DNA of 64,000 nt from Lepidonotus clava (GCA_936440205.1 OW387135.1:24220792-24284791), one strand, 5' to 3'. Counted from the stretch's first letter, positions 36,801-49,002 are shown. Program-made: numbers and translations. Notes: generated by a model not told the origin, from the letters alone.

Positions 36801-39800
36801 TCTTAGGTACTGATGCTACCCATGCGGAACACATAGAGACCATCAAATCACGCCTGTACGTGGGCGTGCGTCCTGACGGCAAGTTCGTGCCCGGAGAACT
36901 TGGAATGGGCCTAGTAGATGGTGAGTCTGTGCCGACCAATAGGTACATGGCCATGAATGAAGACGTGTGAAATTCCTGAAAATTTTGTGTTTTTGGTCGC
37001 CTTGCGTGAGGTCTTGTAGGCCTACTGTCTGCAAAGTCTAATGGTGAGCTCTTATATCGGGCACTATCGTTTTTTCCTTCACTGGTCAGGGTTTTGCGGT
37101 ATGTTTCTATGTCTTTTCGATGGGATCGCAGGAACCAGCTTCAGCAATTTTTGCTCAGTGACAGGTTTGGCATCCGAGTTGTATGGGGGTCTATGGGAGC
37201 CAAGTCCTAAAAGTGGTAGAGTTTTGCAAGCCAGGTTTATTTGCTTGGATGTCCAATTCTGTTAACATTGAACTCTATAGGGCACAGGTAGTGAGAAGTT
37301 TTGTGCTTGTGATAGGTCTGGAAGGTGTTGTGATAGGTCTTAGTTAGCTTGTACTGTCTAATGTGTAATGTCGGATGTCTAATGTCTGTCGTCTGATGTC
37401 TGTCATGGAGGGGGTTTGGAATGGGTGTGGTGGGTGTGTGGAATGGGTGTGGTGGGGGTGTGGAATGGGTGTGGTGGGGGTGTGGAATGGGTGTGGTGTG
37501 TGTGTGGAATGGGTGTGGTTGGGGTGCGAAATGGGTGTGGTTGGGGTGTGGAATGGGTGTGGTCGGGGTGTGGTGGGGGGTGTGGAATGGGTGTGGTGTG
37601 TGTGTGGAATGGGTGTGGTTGGGGTGTGGAATGGGTGTGGTGGGGGTGTGGAATGGGTGTGGTCGGGGTGTGGAATGGGTGTGGTGGGGGGTGTGGAATG
37701 GGTGTGGTGGGGGTGTGGAATGGGTGTGGTTGGGGTGTGGAATGGGTGTGGTGGGGGTGTGGAATGGGTGTGGTCGGGGTGTGGAATGGGTGTGGTGGGG
37801 GGTGTGGAATGGGTGTGGTGTGTGTGTGGAATGGGTGTGGTTGGGGTGCGAAATGGGTGTGGTGTGTGTGTGGAATGGGTGTGGTTGGGGTGTGGAATGG
37901 GTGTGGTGTGTGTGTGGAATGGGTGTGGTTGGGGTGTGGAATGGGTGTGGTGTGTGTGTGGAATGTGTGTGGTTGGGGTGTGGAATGGGTGTGGTGGGGG
38001 TGCGGAATGGGTGTGGTCGGGGTGTGGAATGGCTGGGGGTCTGGCATGGTTGGCGGTGAGCAATGGGTGGGGGTGTGCAATGGATGGGGGTCTGGCAAGG
38101 GTGGCGGTCTGGAATGGCTGGGGGTCTGCAATATTCAAGTGGGGAGCAGTCAAATAATGAATGTATTGCTTGTTACCACTTACACAGGAACCCAGACTTG
38201 GTCCCTCTAGTGTGAAGTCTATGCCGGCTCACTGTCTCCCCCTTTTGGGAATATACTCACGTATCCTAAATTCCAGTATAGCCTAGGTGTTCCGTATTAT
38301 GCCGCATCCGATGACATCGTTTACTTTAGATATCTCTCTGGGACAAAATTGCAAAAACTGAATGAATTTACATATTATTCCTTTACGAATAAATTCACAT
38401 TGAATAAGCTTTTGTTCTCCATTTAATATTCAGGTTATGACGCGATGGGATTCGGAATGTCCAAACCTAATCTGCGGTCAGAATTAGAATCAGACCTCAA
38501 AGAGTAAGGACTACCTTATTTCTGTTTTAAGGATAGGGGTTTATTAAAATAAATAAGTCATCGGAAAAACACGTAGTGCAGAATTTATATCGGAATCTTG
38601 TAGCTTCATGTCTAGACTTCTATGTTCTAGAACACTAACTATTTTAAGATATTTTCAAATCCTGCAAAACCATGTAGTAGCTTGGAAGAAAAGTCTGCTG
38701 AACCAAATTGGTCGGGTAGGAAGCATAGGATTGAATAGAAACTCACAGAGACTGTTATGATAATGAAAGTCAAGGCCTTCTTGGCTAAATAATAAGACCA
38801 GAAAATTCTATGGTTCTGATACCTGTTTTGATGTTTTTATATCGTTTGTCAGCAAACTGTTTCTAAACTCAGTTTCTGAATTAACTTCTATATGCCATTG
38901 CATTTTCAGAATATGTGAAGGAAGAAAAAACTCTGAAGGTATGTGGTAGTGTTATATATTGTAATTTGTTGCTTAATATAATTTCAATCTAAGATATAGT
39001 GCATTTAGTGTCGAGAAAGCAGTTGGTTATTTTTCGCCCACCGTAATCCAGGCGATCAAGGCAATCGAAGCGGATGGGCGAAATTTTCCTTAAGGATGTT
39101 GTTCGTACGTCTGCACAGACGTCTACCAGCTGCCTTAAAATCAATGTTTGTTTCTTGGACGCCGTATCCAGCGAAAATATTCGCTGGAATCATACCAGTA
39201 GTGATCCTATGAAATTCTAGTGCTTTATAAAAACTCGGGGGAACCAGCTACAATTTGAACTTCCATACTCCTGTGTCGCTTCAAATTCCCTTGTAATCGT
39301 ACAAGGAAGCTACGTGCCGATGTGTGGCAGGTTGTTCGAATTTCCGGCATGGAACAGACACGCATGCGCAGCAGTCCGCATATCTGCTTGGAGAATGTGC
39401 GGGGCACTCTGCGGCGCTCGCACCTGATTTTCCACTCGAAATGAGAAAAATATCGCATTTACACTGCAAAACTGGGTGTCCCCGTGATCCTTGTCACATA
39501 TTCTACCCAAATATCACAAAAAGAATTGTACAAATTGCTTATTTCTGCGAAAAATGACGCAAATTCGTGGGGGAATCCCTCTCCCTTGCTCGCCGACTGG
39601 CCCCCGGTCGGCAGAATGAGGTCAAAAGTGGGGCCATCTAGCGGTAAATGAGAAAACTAACTTGGAGTTAAGGTGGCGCCATCTACCGGCAGTGTCGGGA
39701 GAACCACCTAACTGCCTGTTCCCCGGGTGTCTGTGGATAGGTTCTTTGGGTAAACATGGGGTATGTCAGGCATTATATTCATACAACCAGAATTTTGTAT

Positions 39801-42800
39801 TTTATTTGTTAGTTCTTTCCAGGGGGACTTCCAAGTGAATTTCATGGCCATATAGATAAAATAGCAGTATCTATTCACAAAACAACTCTGTCAGTGTCTT
39901 ACTCTAGCCACAGTGGAAGTTAGCAGTAAGTGTTAGCAAGTTGCTAGGTGTATAGTAGTGCGAAAATTCACAAGGATATAGGTGTCAATGCCTGACTATT
40001 TATAACACTACTGCTACAACAATACACATGTCTCGTTGAGAGAAGGTATGGTTTAAGTGTATATTGACCTGGATTAACGGAATACTTATTTTTCGCCCAC
40101 TGTAATCAAGTTGATCAAGGCTATGAAAGCACATTGGGCAAAATCTTCCTTAAGGATGTTGTTAGTTCACCTGGATGGATGGCTACCAGCTTCCTGAAGA
40201 TCAATGTTCGTTTCTTGGACACCGTATCCAGCAAAAATGTCAATGGTTTGATCATTTTAGGCCTGGACACGTTTGCAAGAATATTTTACAGATGGTATGA
40301 AAAAATGACAGGCCTGAATGGCTAGATGTCAGTTAATTGATTTATTCAGATAGGCACTTCATACAGGCTCCGAAAAAACATATTTAGGCCTTATCAACCC
40401 TACCAAAATGATTAAAATCTATAATTCTATGTTCTCATAACTCAGGCTGCTACATATAGATCTAATATGATTTAATAATTTTAGGCTTGGACACGTTTGC
40501 AATATTTTCAGAATGTATGAGAAAAATATAGATAGGCCTGTAGGCCTAGATCTAGACCTAAATCGCTGTCAGTGTCTGAATCATTAGATTAGAGGAGCCA
40601 GTTTTGACGCACTAAGGATGGGAAATTGAATATTTATAATATATATGTAGAAAAAATTAATCAATTCAATATTTTTGCACCAATGCAAAGTGAAAAAGTC
40701 CAAAAAATATTTTTAAAAATGGTAAAAACAGGAAATATTTTTAAGATAACCTAATACATTACTTTTGAAGGTTGGGGAGCCAGTTTTCACACACTGTAGC
40801 CTATTTTCATGCAGCCTGTCACCAGTTTTGGTCCAATAAAACATTTGTTCTAATTATCTAACATATTTTGATAAAATATTAGTTCAGACCCACCACCTCC
40901 TTATTTTTTAAGGTAGACTATATTAACTAACTTTCAATAATTACAATGGGCGAAATTCTCGTTTTCTTAAACGATCAATCTTTCTATAAAGGCGATCACA
41001 TAGATCTTGTGTTTAGCTTTACATGCATCGAGTTTTCCGTATAAACGTACATTAAAAAAAGTCTTCGTATTTCAGAGGTTCTTTTGCGACAAATACAGAA
41101 TTACAAGCAAGTGTTCGTGGAGGCTGTTAAACAGGTATGAGGCTTTCTCTCTAGAGTTAAACTTCTATTTGAAATTCATTTAAAAATGTTGTTCGATAAG
41201 GTCAGTCATCTTTTTCATGTAAACAAACAAAATGCAACTGATAACAATAACGCTTTTGATATTTCTGACTGAGGTCCCCAGATATAAGGACCTTATTTCC
41301 ACCACTGTTCACATGCAAGTTAGTGGCATCTCGTATTTTCAGGCCGGGAAGATAGATACGGCCCTGAGTGAATACTTCGGGGAAGCACAGCAATACACCG
41401 CACCAGGTTCATGGGAATTCTTTATACCTGAAAAATATAACAAACTACATTCTTTAGTGACGAGACGCTTGAAATATGATTATAGATACTTTGAAACTGT
41501 TTATGATTTACTTTTTTGTAATGTTATATTTCTTTTATTTAAACAGCTTGGGAGTTTCTTGAGTAAAAACTAATTATTTTTTTGTATCCACGTCAGACTG
41601 ATATTGTCGGAATCAGGAATAGAAATTATTTATAGAACTAAAACGCATACATATATTCTGTTTTATGTTGTTTTTGCCTTTATACATGGGATGGATAGTT
41701 CCAAGAACGTTACTGATTTGTATGATAATGGAAAAAAATACCGCATACATATATTCCAACAGTAAGTTTGTAACAAAAATTATGTATGGCTTCCAGAAAT
41801 TCATATGGAGGCATCGACTCCGGTGAAAAAGTGTCCTAATTGTGGGCAGGATATGTTGATCAAAGTCAAGAAAGATGGCAAAGGGTGAGTTAAAACAAAG
41901 GTTCGCTACTTATAGCTTCAAAAGATGAAATTTTATTTTCATAACATTGTGGATGTATCATGAGTATAATATAACAGCCATACCAAGGTCCTTATAGCTT
42001 CATGTTACTTTATCACAAAATTCCCATCCCCACCTGAGGGTTTATTCTCTGAATTTGTCCATATCCGCCCAAACATGTCTCCTGGGAAAATAGATTTCAT
42101 ATACACATATATATACGTAGGTACTCGTAAAACTTTGTAATAGTTTTAGGCCGAGAAGGTTAAGCGACAAAAAACATGATAAGGTCTCCTAGATATTAGT
42201 TATAGTTATAGGCCGAGAAGGTTAATGGACGAAAACATCATGATAAGGTCTCCTAGATATTAGTTTTAATATAAGTTCAGTAACTTAAATTTCAGGGATA
42301 AAGGTTTTTAGATTTGTGTCTGATTTCAGAATTTTTCACACCACCTCAAATAAGAATTTTCAAAATTAATTTCTCAATCACATTATATAGCATTTTAAGG
42401 TTATTTCAGATTTTCTATCTGGGGTTCAAATTTTTTCCATTAACCCTGACATCCATCCCTGGTCCCATGATAGTTCACTATATGGTAATTAAGGTCTGAC
42501 TCCTGCCGTCTCTCTGCAGTCACTTCCTCAGTTGTATGGGGTACCCTGACTGTCGGAATGCTGTCTGGTTCCCGGACTCGGTCCTAGCGGCCACAGTGGA
42601 AGACGCAGTTTGTGAAACAGTAAGATTTGTAGCTTCTTACCTTACTTCAAATTGTTTTATAACCATCGATCAATGTTTACTTTTAAAAATCTTTGTGAGG
42701 TCTGAATTTGATTTATAGAGGTCCAGATCCACCTGATATTTTTTTCATCCAAATTTCTTTTTCCGTTCAATGTATATAACATCTTACTTTCTACTTACTA

Positions 42801-45800
42801 AGCGCTAGCTTAATACCGGTTTTCCAATTATGTTGGAGGTGATTACACGACCGTTTTTCAAAATAAATGAATATATATATATTTATTGTGGGGCAGCTCT
42901 ATCTATAGACCTGTAGAACTTTGATCTATTTGATCTAGAGCGGCCCCTCTATACTCTCTTCTTAGAATCGTCAGATGTAAAACGTTACACCTATAAATAG
43001 ACACTGTTGCCGACCAAAACGTTACCACTGAGATATAGTGAAATGTGACGATCGATTCTGAGCCTAAATAACCAAATATTTGGGCTCATTTGGGCTTATA
43101 TCGAAGAGATTTTGATATATAGAATACATTGGAATTGTTAAGATAGTCCAAATTGGGCCAAATTAGACATACAAGCCCGGAATCCAAACCGTTATATCGG
43201 TACGATCACCGGGTGCCCACACGCCATCTCACGTGACCTCACCTTGCTCGATGGGAACGGGGTCAATCTCTGAATATTCATCAAGCTATGCAGGCCTATT
43301 TTACCATGAAATCGATCATTCTTACGGGCCAAATATATATAGATGACCATGTCAAAGTCTAAAAATGAAAAGATTGCGAAATAACGCGAAAAATGGCGCT
43401 AAAACTTCGCACTATTTTCTTGCTTTTCCTTTGCGTCGACCCGGTGACAAATCTGGGTCAGACCACTCCACACTGTCAGACCGCCGGGTGCAGGCTTCCC
43501 GGGCGGTTGGGCCATTACGGGGGAAGGCCCTTCTCTCCTGTTTAACTGGATTACGGACATATCTGATGCTTTCAATATATATAAATGGTATCTATGAGGA
43601 TGAAAATTCAGGCATGAACCATGCGTTCAGATCAAAGACGAAGGCAAAAACATTGGATCGATCGGACTTGGAGCAGGCAGGGCGGTTGTACCGTTACGGC
43701 TGTTAAAAGATGGCGTCATCCCGCCCAGGATCTCTTTGGCGACTTTGCCTGCTCAGATACATTGAACTCAAAAAACCATGATATTTAGCATGAATTGTGG
43801 AGGATATACCCATTCAGATGCATTGAGGACTCCAGGCGTTAAAGGTGGGTTCATATTGTTTTCCAGCAGTTGAAATCAACCTATAGGCCTAGAGGCTAGG
43901 TCATTTGAACTTGTCAAACTCGGCAGCATTTGGAAAAAAAAAATTTTAGGCCTTATTACCCCTACCAAAATGAAATTCATGTAGGCCTATATATCTATGT
44001 TCTCCCATATATCAGAGTCCTATATATCATAATGTTTGATTATTTTAGGCTTGGATATGTTTGCAAGAATACTTTACAGATGGTACAGTCTTAGGCCTAG
44101 AGGCTGGATGTCAAAGCAACTCGGGCGTATGGTCGGACACTGGCAATCTGAAAAATAATTATTTTAGGCCTTATCACCCCTACTAAAATATAAATGATGT
44201 ACATATATATATTCTCATATATCTTAGGGTCCTATATATCATATAGTTTGATCATTTTAGGCCTGGAAACGCTTGCAAGAATATTTTACAGATGGTAGTC
44301 TTAGGCCTAGAATGCCATTGAACTCAGGCATTTGGTCGGACACTGGCAGTCTGAAAAAAAATTATTTAGACCTTATTAGGCCTATCAGAATGAAATTCAT
44401 GTATATATCTATGTTCTCCTTTATCTCAGGGTCCTATATATAATATAGTTTGATCATTTTAGGCCTGGAAACGCTTGCAAGAATATTTTACAGATGGTAT
44501 AGTCTTAGGCCCCTTTACATCGCATGGTTTGATCATTTTAGGCCTGGACACGTTAACAATTCAAATATTTTGAGACCATGTTTTACAGATTTAAGATTTA
44601 AATGATTCAAAGATTAAATTATTTTTGAAATTGTCACTATAGTGTCATTTTTTCAGACCTACCATCAAAATACATAGACAAATGCCCTTAGGCCTAAGTC
44701 AATGTCTAACCTATATAGGCTTGAAAGAAAATATTTTTCAGATTGTCCCTATAGTGCCAGTGTCCCACCACCTCTGTCAGTTCTAGGTTTTAAAGTATTA
44801 TTGTTTTATTCATTTTAATATGTAATATTTTTATTACATTACTTTTTCACTTTGATACTGATATTTCATTTTATTGTCTCTAAAACTGCTGCCCCATTAG
44901 ATCTTAAAACATGATACTCTAAAATGCTGCCACACTTTAACGTTATGACTTGTTAGAAATAACTTTTAAGATAACCAGTATCGTGAGTATTCATGTGAAA
45001 AGTTTTGTTGGTAATCATTTGAATAGCTACGTGCACTTGTACATTACCCATTTTCTTTGCATATAGCTTTATTTTGACATGCCTTTGGTCTAATATTGAA
45101 TCTAATTTTGTTCCTTTAACAGTGTGAAGGATCACCACATCTCGTCAAATTCAAGTTTAAGAAAGGTTCTGTACCAGCGTACATGCCACTTGAGTGAGTA
45201 TTCTTTATGGCAGATGATATACATCAATTCGTGGAATTAACTTTAAAAATAATAATACATCTTTTCCCACTCTGAAATTCTGATAATTGTGGCAGATTTT
45301 GATAGATTACATCATACATTTTTCTTTTTCCATCATCAAATTTAGGGAAATTGTGTAAGTTCAAAGATACATCTTTTGTGTATTTCAGATATGTTGGGTG
45401 TGTCGGGGGTTGTGATTCTGATCTTCGTGAAGTGCTTGGCTTGAGAATGCAACCACCCTCTCAACCTGGTAACATCCATTTTTTGACTCTTCAGATTTGA
45501 TATGACAAAAACACTTGACCGTTTTCTATTTCACTTTTGAAATAGACAATTGAATTTTTTGTATTATTTTCCTTAATTCTATTACTGTTTGAATGGATGA
45601 TTACTGTCGTTTGTTATACCTATAATTGTATTTGAATAATTTCAGCGCCAACACAAAGGAATAACCGTATTAATGACAGTGGAATAGGAGGAAACTTTGG
45701 AAATGGAAGAGCCCCAAGAGGTCGCGGTTCCCAAGGTGGAGGTCGCGGTTCCCAAGGTGGAGGCCGCGGTTCCCAAGGTGGGGGTCGGGGGAGTCAGGAC

Positions 45801-48800
45801 AGTGGATTCGGTACACAATCACGATCCTTCACCACACAAACCTCGCAGAGGCAACCTCTATCTACCTTATCTATAGGTGAAATTATTTGAATGATTTAAA
45901 AGAAATATGAATACAATTGAAATATATCCGGGATGCATTGATGTAAATTATCAGTGTTCTTTTTCAGATCTTAGATCCTCCCCGCCGTAAAACCTCTTAG
46001 AGGATTACTGAGATAACATATAGCATTTTTGAATAATAACCTATTTTCTTGATCCTCTTTTAGATTTTTCACTGAACAATACTCCTGACGGTAATTCGAC
46101 AGGCTAGTCAAAATTCAAAATTGTTCTCACTTTTAGGAGTGCATATCAGGCATGTAAGACTTCCGCAGAAAAATGGAATTCTGCGTCTTTTGAGATTTTT
46201 AAAAATCATTTTTGCGATTCGTCCAAATCCGAGGAGATTTTTTATGCTATAGGGGATGTAGGGTCCCTAAGTAATTTTTGGAAAAAAAATATGAAATTTT
46301 ATGTACGTTTTTCTACATTTTAAGATATATTTATGATATTTCGCCCTAGTAAACATGTTGATTTCCCTCCTCGAAATAAGCTTAAAATATGTTTCTTTGT
46401 GATTTTATTATTTTTCCGTGGAAATGCCTTTCCATGACTTACAAGCCTGACATATATGTAGCTTACTTATCTCTTTGTTTCTGTTCAATTCTTTGGGTAA
46501 AATTCTAACGGAATATTTCTTTCAATATTTAAATGGCTGTAGTAACCCTGGTTTACCCATTTATTGTCCACAGGTGGGCAGCGGGTGGCGCCTACACCGC
46601 CTGCTGGGGGCGACACGGCCTTCGTCTGCAGCTGTGGGGATGATGCGCGTCAACTGACTGTCCGTAAGGAGGGGCCTAATACAGGTACGACTTTGTCATC
46701 AGACACGAAATTTGTTAAACTTTTTGAAGGATGTTTCTCAAGTCACAATACTATCACTATTTTAGGATTGGCATGTAAATTATATACTATTAGAAGGGAC
46801 ATAATACGGGTATGACTTAGACGTGATATGTTATATTTTGTCACAATGATATCTATATTTTAGGATTCGCATCTAAATGATAAACTATTAGACTGTGATG
46901 TTGAGTTCTTAGTTTTCATTTGTCTAAAGTGGCTTCATTCAAACATATCAATGTGCTCACCTGGCCACTTATCTCTTTTAACCTATTTTGATTACTCCAA
47001 AACGTAGAGGCGATAGTCTTGGTTTTGAGGTAGCACTCCTAGTTGTATTTATTCGGGGGTTAAGACTAAATGTCTAGATGGTAAACTGTTTTCCTAAACT
47101 TTTATTTCAGCCTTGTTTTATACTAGGAAAACCCACCTTACAACCTAAATATACATCTTAGATCTATGTTCGATTTACTATTTCAATCTCCATGTATCAT
47201 TTCCAAAATAGGTCGTCAGTTCTACGTCTGTCCGAAGCCCCAAGACGCCAAATGCGACTTCTTCATGTGGGCAGACGACATTCAGCCAACTGGTGGTGGG
47301 GACAGGGGAGGTTCTTGTGGAGCGTCGTACGGCGGGAACTCCAGATACAATGGTGGAGGCTTTTCCAACTCGGGCTACAATTCTACGAGCAACAACAACA
47401 GGTATTTAGAATTGTCGACCATTATTTTAAGGTTGAATTGCAAGGCGAAGAGAATCTAAACAGACAACATGAGTTCATTAAGTTCCGGTTGGTAATTAGT
47501 TGCTTGAAGATTTATTTTTCATATATCAGAGTATTTTTTTGTCCGTAAAATATCAAGATGGTGAGAAAAAAAGATATGGTAAAGTCTCTTTTAGAAGAGT
47601 CAATTCAGGATAGATGAATCATTCTCCAATAATTGCTACATTGCATACCTTATGATGTTTTTCCACCAAGGGCCGCATGGGGAAATTCCTCAGGTGGAGG
47701 AGCACAATGCAACTGTGGACAGTCGGCAAAACCGTAAGTTATAAATGTTTATTTTGTTGCAATTACTAAATTTCATTTTTAATCCTACATTTTAATAAAA
47801 GTAGTGATCTCCTTTTCTTGTATATATATCAACATGATACATTTTTTGTAAAAAAAAAAATTGCAGTTATAAAATTGTATGATGTTAAACCCGCGAGTAT
47901 ACTTTGTGTACTTCATACAGCATTTGAATGAGTTAAATCCCTTGATTTCCCCTATTGTTCATTTTTATTTTTTATTTCAAGGCTTGTGGTTCAGAAGGAG
48001 GGTCCAAACAAAGGCCGTCCGTTCTACGGGTGTCCCAAACCTCGCGGTCAGGGATGTAATTTCTTCCAATGGCAGGACGAGGATGGAGGAAATACAGGAA
48101 ACAATTACTCATCAGGTATCTAGATATTCTCTTGATAAAAGAATTCATCCCTATCATCTAATGATAAATATTGTAAAGTGTACGTTTGAAATAGTTTTCA
48201 ACCCATCGCCATATAAATGCATTATAACAAACATGTCTGAAACTAAATGAATGGAATATTACCTTTGATTAAATTTTTTCTGCCATATTTTTACGTTAAC
48301 CTTCGTTGTGTTTTAGGATCAGCTCAAGGTGGAGGCTATAAGCGTCCTGCGCCTCAGCACGGCGCCAAGGACCCAAATACGAAGAGAAAGATAACGTGTA
48401 GTGCCTGTGGCCAGCAAGGTAGAAGTCAGATATTTGGTGTAACTACCAATCCTATAAAATCAAAACTTCGAAACACCCCAAGGCAATATTTGATGCATTA
48501 ATTTGATTTGTTACATCGATTTGAAATGTTAGATATCGTAAAAGAAATTTAGTTATGAAACAGTCTTCCTGCTTCTTTTTTTTGTAGGTTTTTTTCCCCT
48601 TTCTTTTTCTTTCTTTTTTTTTTTTTCTTTTTTTTTTTTTTACAAATTTCTTATCAGATACATGACCGTAATACATTCTACGAAAATAAAACAAACGTAA
48701 CGAAAGTCAATGACAAATCCGCTTTCCGTGTGAGGAGTTAATCTATCATCTAAACAATCATATATCTGATTTATTTTACAGGTCACAGGAGGAATAAATG

Positions 48801-48819
48801 CCCATCTTCAACGGGATGA
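24812..48819 (+). CDS. TOP3A: DNA topoisomerase III alpha
   Basis: Type IA topoisomerase, partner of BLM/RMI1 in dissolving double Holliday junctions and of mitochondrial DNA separation. There are 32 exons: 24812-24940, 28415-28551, 30480-30555, 30743-30851, 31373-31424, 31733-31824, 32063-32233, 32496-32541, 32789-32843, 33134-33208, 34224-34404, 34886-34992, 35359-35469, 35795-35869, 36108-36158, 36448-36526, 36807-36920, 38434-38503, 38910-38938, 41076-41134, 41343-41406, 41797-41884, 42520-42619, 45123-45193, 45389-45468, 45646-45876, 46574-46684, 47212-47401, 47671-47733, 47982-48115, 48317-48418, 48782-48819. Every junction is in phase: 1029 aa against 1001 in human. Visible parts are the TOPRIM domain ([16 protein letters not shown]), the catalytic tyrosine in [11 protein letters not shown] (exon 34224), and [12 protein letters not shown]. 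Then follow Cys4 zinc ribbons (CPNCG...CMGYPDC), an RGG-like insert, two GRF zinc fingers and a C-terminal CCHC knuckle ([14 protein letters not shown]). The first ATG gives a 15-residue presequence. A second ATG at 24857 would give the nuclear form. Confidence 0.97.
25881..26026. repeat. Foldback hairpin with 46-bp near-perfect arms
   Basis: Arms 25900-25945 and 25961-26006 pair over 46 bp with three mismatches around a 15-base loop. Pairing resumes weakly outward to GGAAAACT (25881) and AGTTTTCC (26026). It lies in TOP3A intron 1. It is probably a foldback-type MITE, since the inner GAGCCCGAAGGGTGAG block resembles inverted-repeat elements of other invertebrates (recollection, not a search). 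Confidence 0.8.
26667..26726. repeat. Short inverted repeat (hairpin)
   Basis: GAGTAACCAAAGGTTGTATA (26667-26686) is mirrored by TATACGACCTTTGGTTACTC (26707-26726) with one mismatch, around a 20-base A+T-rich spacer, in TOP3A intron 1. An AAAT microsatellite lies just upstream at 26579-26597. Confidence 0.7.
26985..27845. repeat. Complex repeat block in TOP3A intron 1
   Basis: TGAGGCCTGCTTGAGATTCC and the following GGGTCAGTGC occur near 26995, 27703 and (diverged) 27812. Between the first two lie a transposon-like start CAGGGGCGGATC at 27074 and an internal duplication with a period of about 215 bp (CTCTCATTCATGCAATCTGA at 27206, diverged at 27421). A 21-23 base poly-A run is at 27611-27633. 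No target duplication could be assigned to the presumed insertion. Confidence 0.6.
28751..29124. mobile_element. Inverted-repeat element (MITE-like) in TOP3A intron 2
   Basis: The left end ACTTTCAAAATTCTCCC...CGGATAGC (28751-28780) is mirrored by GCTATCCG...GGGAGAATTGAAAA (29098-29124). The paired length is about 27 bp with a few mismatches, enclosing about 370 bp of A+T-rich non-coding DNA. The target duplication is not clear. Confidence 0.5.
29555..29762. repeat. Inverted repeat with GGAGAACTCGGTC motif
   Basis: CTGGAGAACTCGGTC (29555) has two further direct copies of GGAGAACTC.GTCC (to about 29600). Its inverted copy GACCGAGTTCTCCAG lies at 29748-29762. This may be a small transposon of about 208 bp with reiterated ends. 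No coding content. Confidence 0.45.
29815..30250 (-). mobile_element. Possible 3' tail of a decayed LINE
   Basis: Read on the minus strand the block ends in an A-run (T-run 29815-29823 on plus). Upstream it contains a short frame [20 protein letters not shown] ending at a TGA near 30149. This resembles the last residues after the reverse transcriptase of LINEs of CR1/L2/RTE type. The frame is interrupted upstream, and the match is too short to name a clade. The region otherwise looks like A+T-rich intron. Confidence 0.25.
33518..33553. repeat. GT/GC microsatellite
   Basis: An alternating TGTGTGTGTG/CGTGCATGCGTGCG run in TOP3A intron 10. It is purely alternating purine-pyrimidine and so has Z-DNA potential. 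Confidence 0.85.
34443..34782. mobile_element. Diverged CAGGG-type MITE in TOP3A intron 11
   Basis: It starts CAGGGTTCCCCAACG (34443) and ends GTTGGAAACCTG (34782), an imperfect inverted pair, with similar flanks (TTTAA before, TTAAG after). The interior repeats GGTCATTGAAAA/GGTCATGGAATTT blocks, as the 471 element repeats GGTCAGGGAAA. It appears to be an older member of the same group. Confidence 0.5.
37417..38035. repeat. 22-bp G-rich minisatellite in TOP3A intron 17
   Basis: About 28 tandem copies of TGGAATGGGTGTGGTNGGGGTG. Variant positions (GTGGGGG, GTTGGGG, GTCGGGG, GTGTGTG) recur in a partly ordered pattern, including a five-unit block that is repeated. The plus strand carries dense G-runs. 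Stop-free frames of 210-270 codons on both strands are a by-product of the repeat (22 mod 3 = 1) and do not represent genes. Degenerate GGGGGTCTGGCATGG-like units continue to about 38125. Confidence 0.9.
39027..40990. repeat. Dispersed repeat fragments, TOP3A intron 19
   Basis: Two related modules begin TTATTTTTCGCCCAC at 39027 and 40087. They share CTTCCTTAAGGATGTTGTT or its near match, a block around ATCAATGTT.GTTTCTTGGAC, and CCGTATCCAGC. The second continues into TTTGATCATTTTAGGCCTGG and ACAGATGGTATGAAAAAATG, both also in the 5380-6985 and 43075-44700 repeats. The stretch ends with a degenerate copy of the GAGGAGCCAGTTTT element (40590-40815) and GGGCGAAATTCTCGTTTTC at 40948. CGCCCA at the start and TGGGCG at the end hint at inverted termini. 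Confidence 0.6.
42145..42265. repeat. Tandem duplication of about 63 bp in TOP3A intron 22
   Basis: TAGGCCGAGAAGGTTAA through AAGGTCTCCTAGATATTAGT occurs twice in a row (about 42148-42202 and 42210-42263) with few differences, so it is recent. No function apparent. Confidence 0.7.
43075..44700. repeat. Long unclassified dispersed repeat, copy B (TOP3A intron 23)
   Basis: This occupies most of the 2.5-kb intron between exons 42520-42619 and 45123-45193. Block order matches copy A at 5380-6985: ACATACAAGCCCGGAAT (43167), TACCATGAAATCGATCATTC (43302), CACTGTCAGACCGCCGGG (43471), ATCTGATGCTTTCAATATAT (43560). Then come AACATTGGATCGATCGGAC (43650), three tandem modules of about 205-213 bp with TTTTAGGCCTTAT cores (about 43945, 44160, 44360), and the ACTATAGTGTC end (44635). 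No ORF of note. Confidence 0.72.
45720..45803 (+). repeat. 21-bp coding repeat giving a GRGSQGG tract in TOP3A
   Basis: Four units of GGTCGCGGTTCCCAAGGTGG (period 21), starting at 45720, 45741, 45762 and 45783, encode successive RGRGSQGGG-like repeats in exon 45646-45876. The first three are nearly identical at the DNA level, which implies recent slippage or unequal exchange. The unit length keeps the frame. Confidence 0.85.
46142..46456. mobile_element. MITE-like inverted repeat in TOP3A intron 26
   Basis: TCAGGCATGTAAG (46146) is mirrored by CTTACAAGCCTGA (to 46450) with one mismatch, flanked on both sides by CATA (46142-46145 and 46451-46454). It encloses about 280 bp of A+T-rich non-coding DNA. 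A second, weaker pairing involves GGAAAGG-like sequence inside the right end. Confidence 0.55.
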
Positions 48820-49002
48820 GAGAAGAAAATCGTATTCACCAGTACAAAATAAATTGTATAATGTTCAGACAAAAATCGGCAGTACAAAATGAATTGTATA
48901 ATGTTCAAACTTTTAGATTGCAACTTTTGTTGGCCAACAAACCAAATGAAGTGTAAATAATTATTGATGTGTATATATCTTTAGCATATACCCTTATACT
49001 TG

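Noticed and set aside
37344-38210. ORFs of 210-270 codons on both strands
   Set aside because: They are artefacts of the 22-bp repeat (three phases open on each strand), inside TOP3A intron 17.
39324-39557. Cys/His-rich 77-codon frame suggestive of a THAP-type zinc finger
   Set aside because: Spacing of Cys and His does not fit the C2CH pattern, and it lies in a TOP3A intron between repeat fragments. No supporting splice sites.
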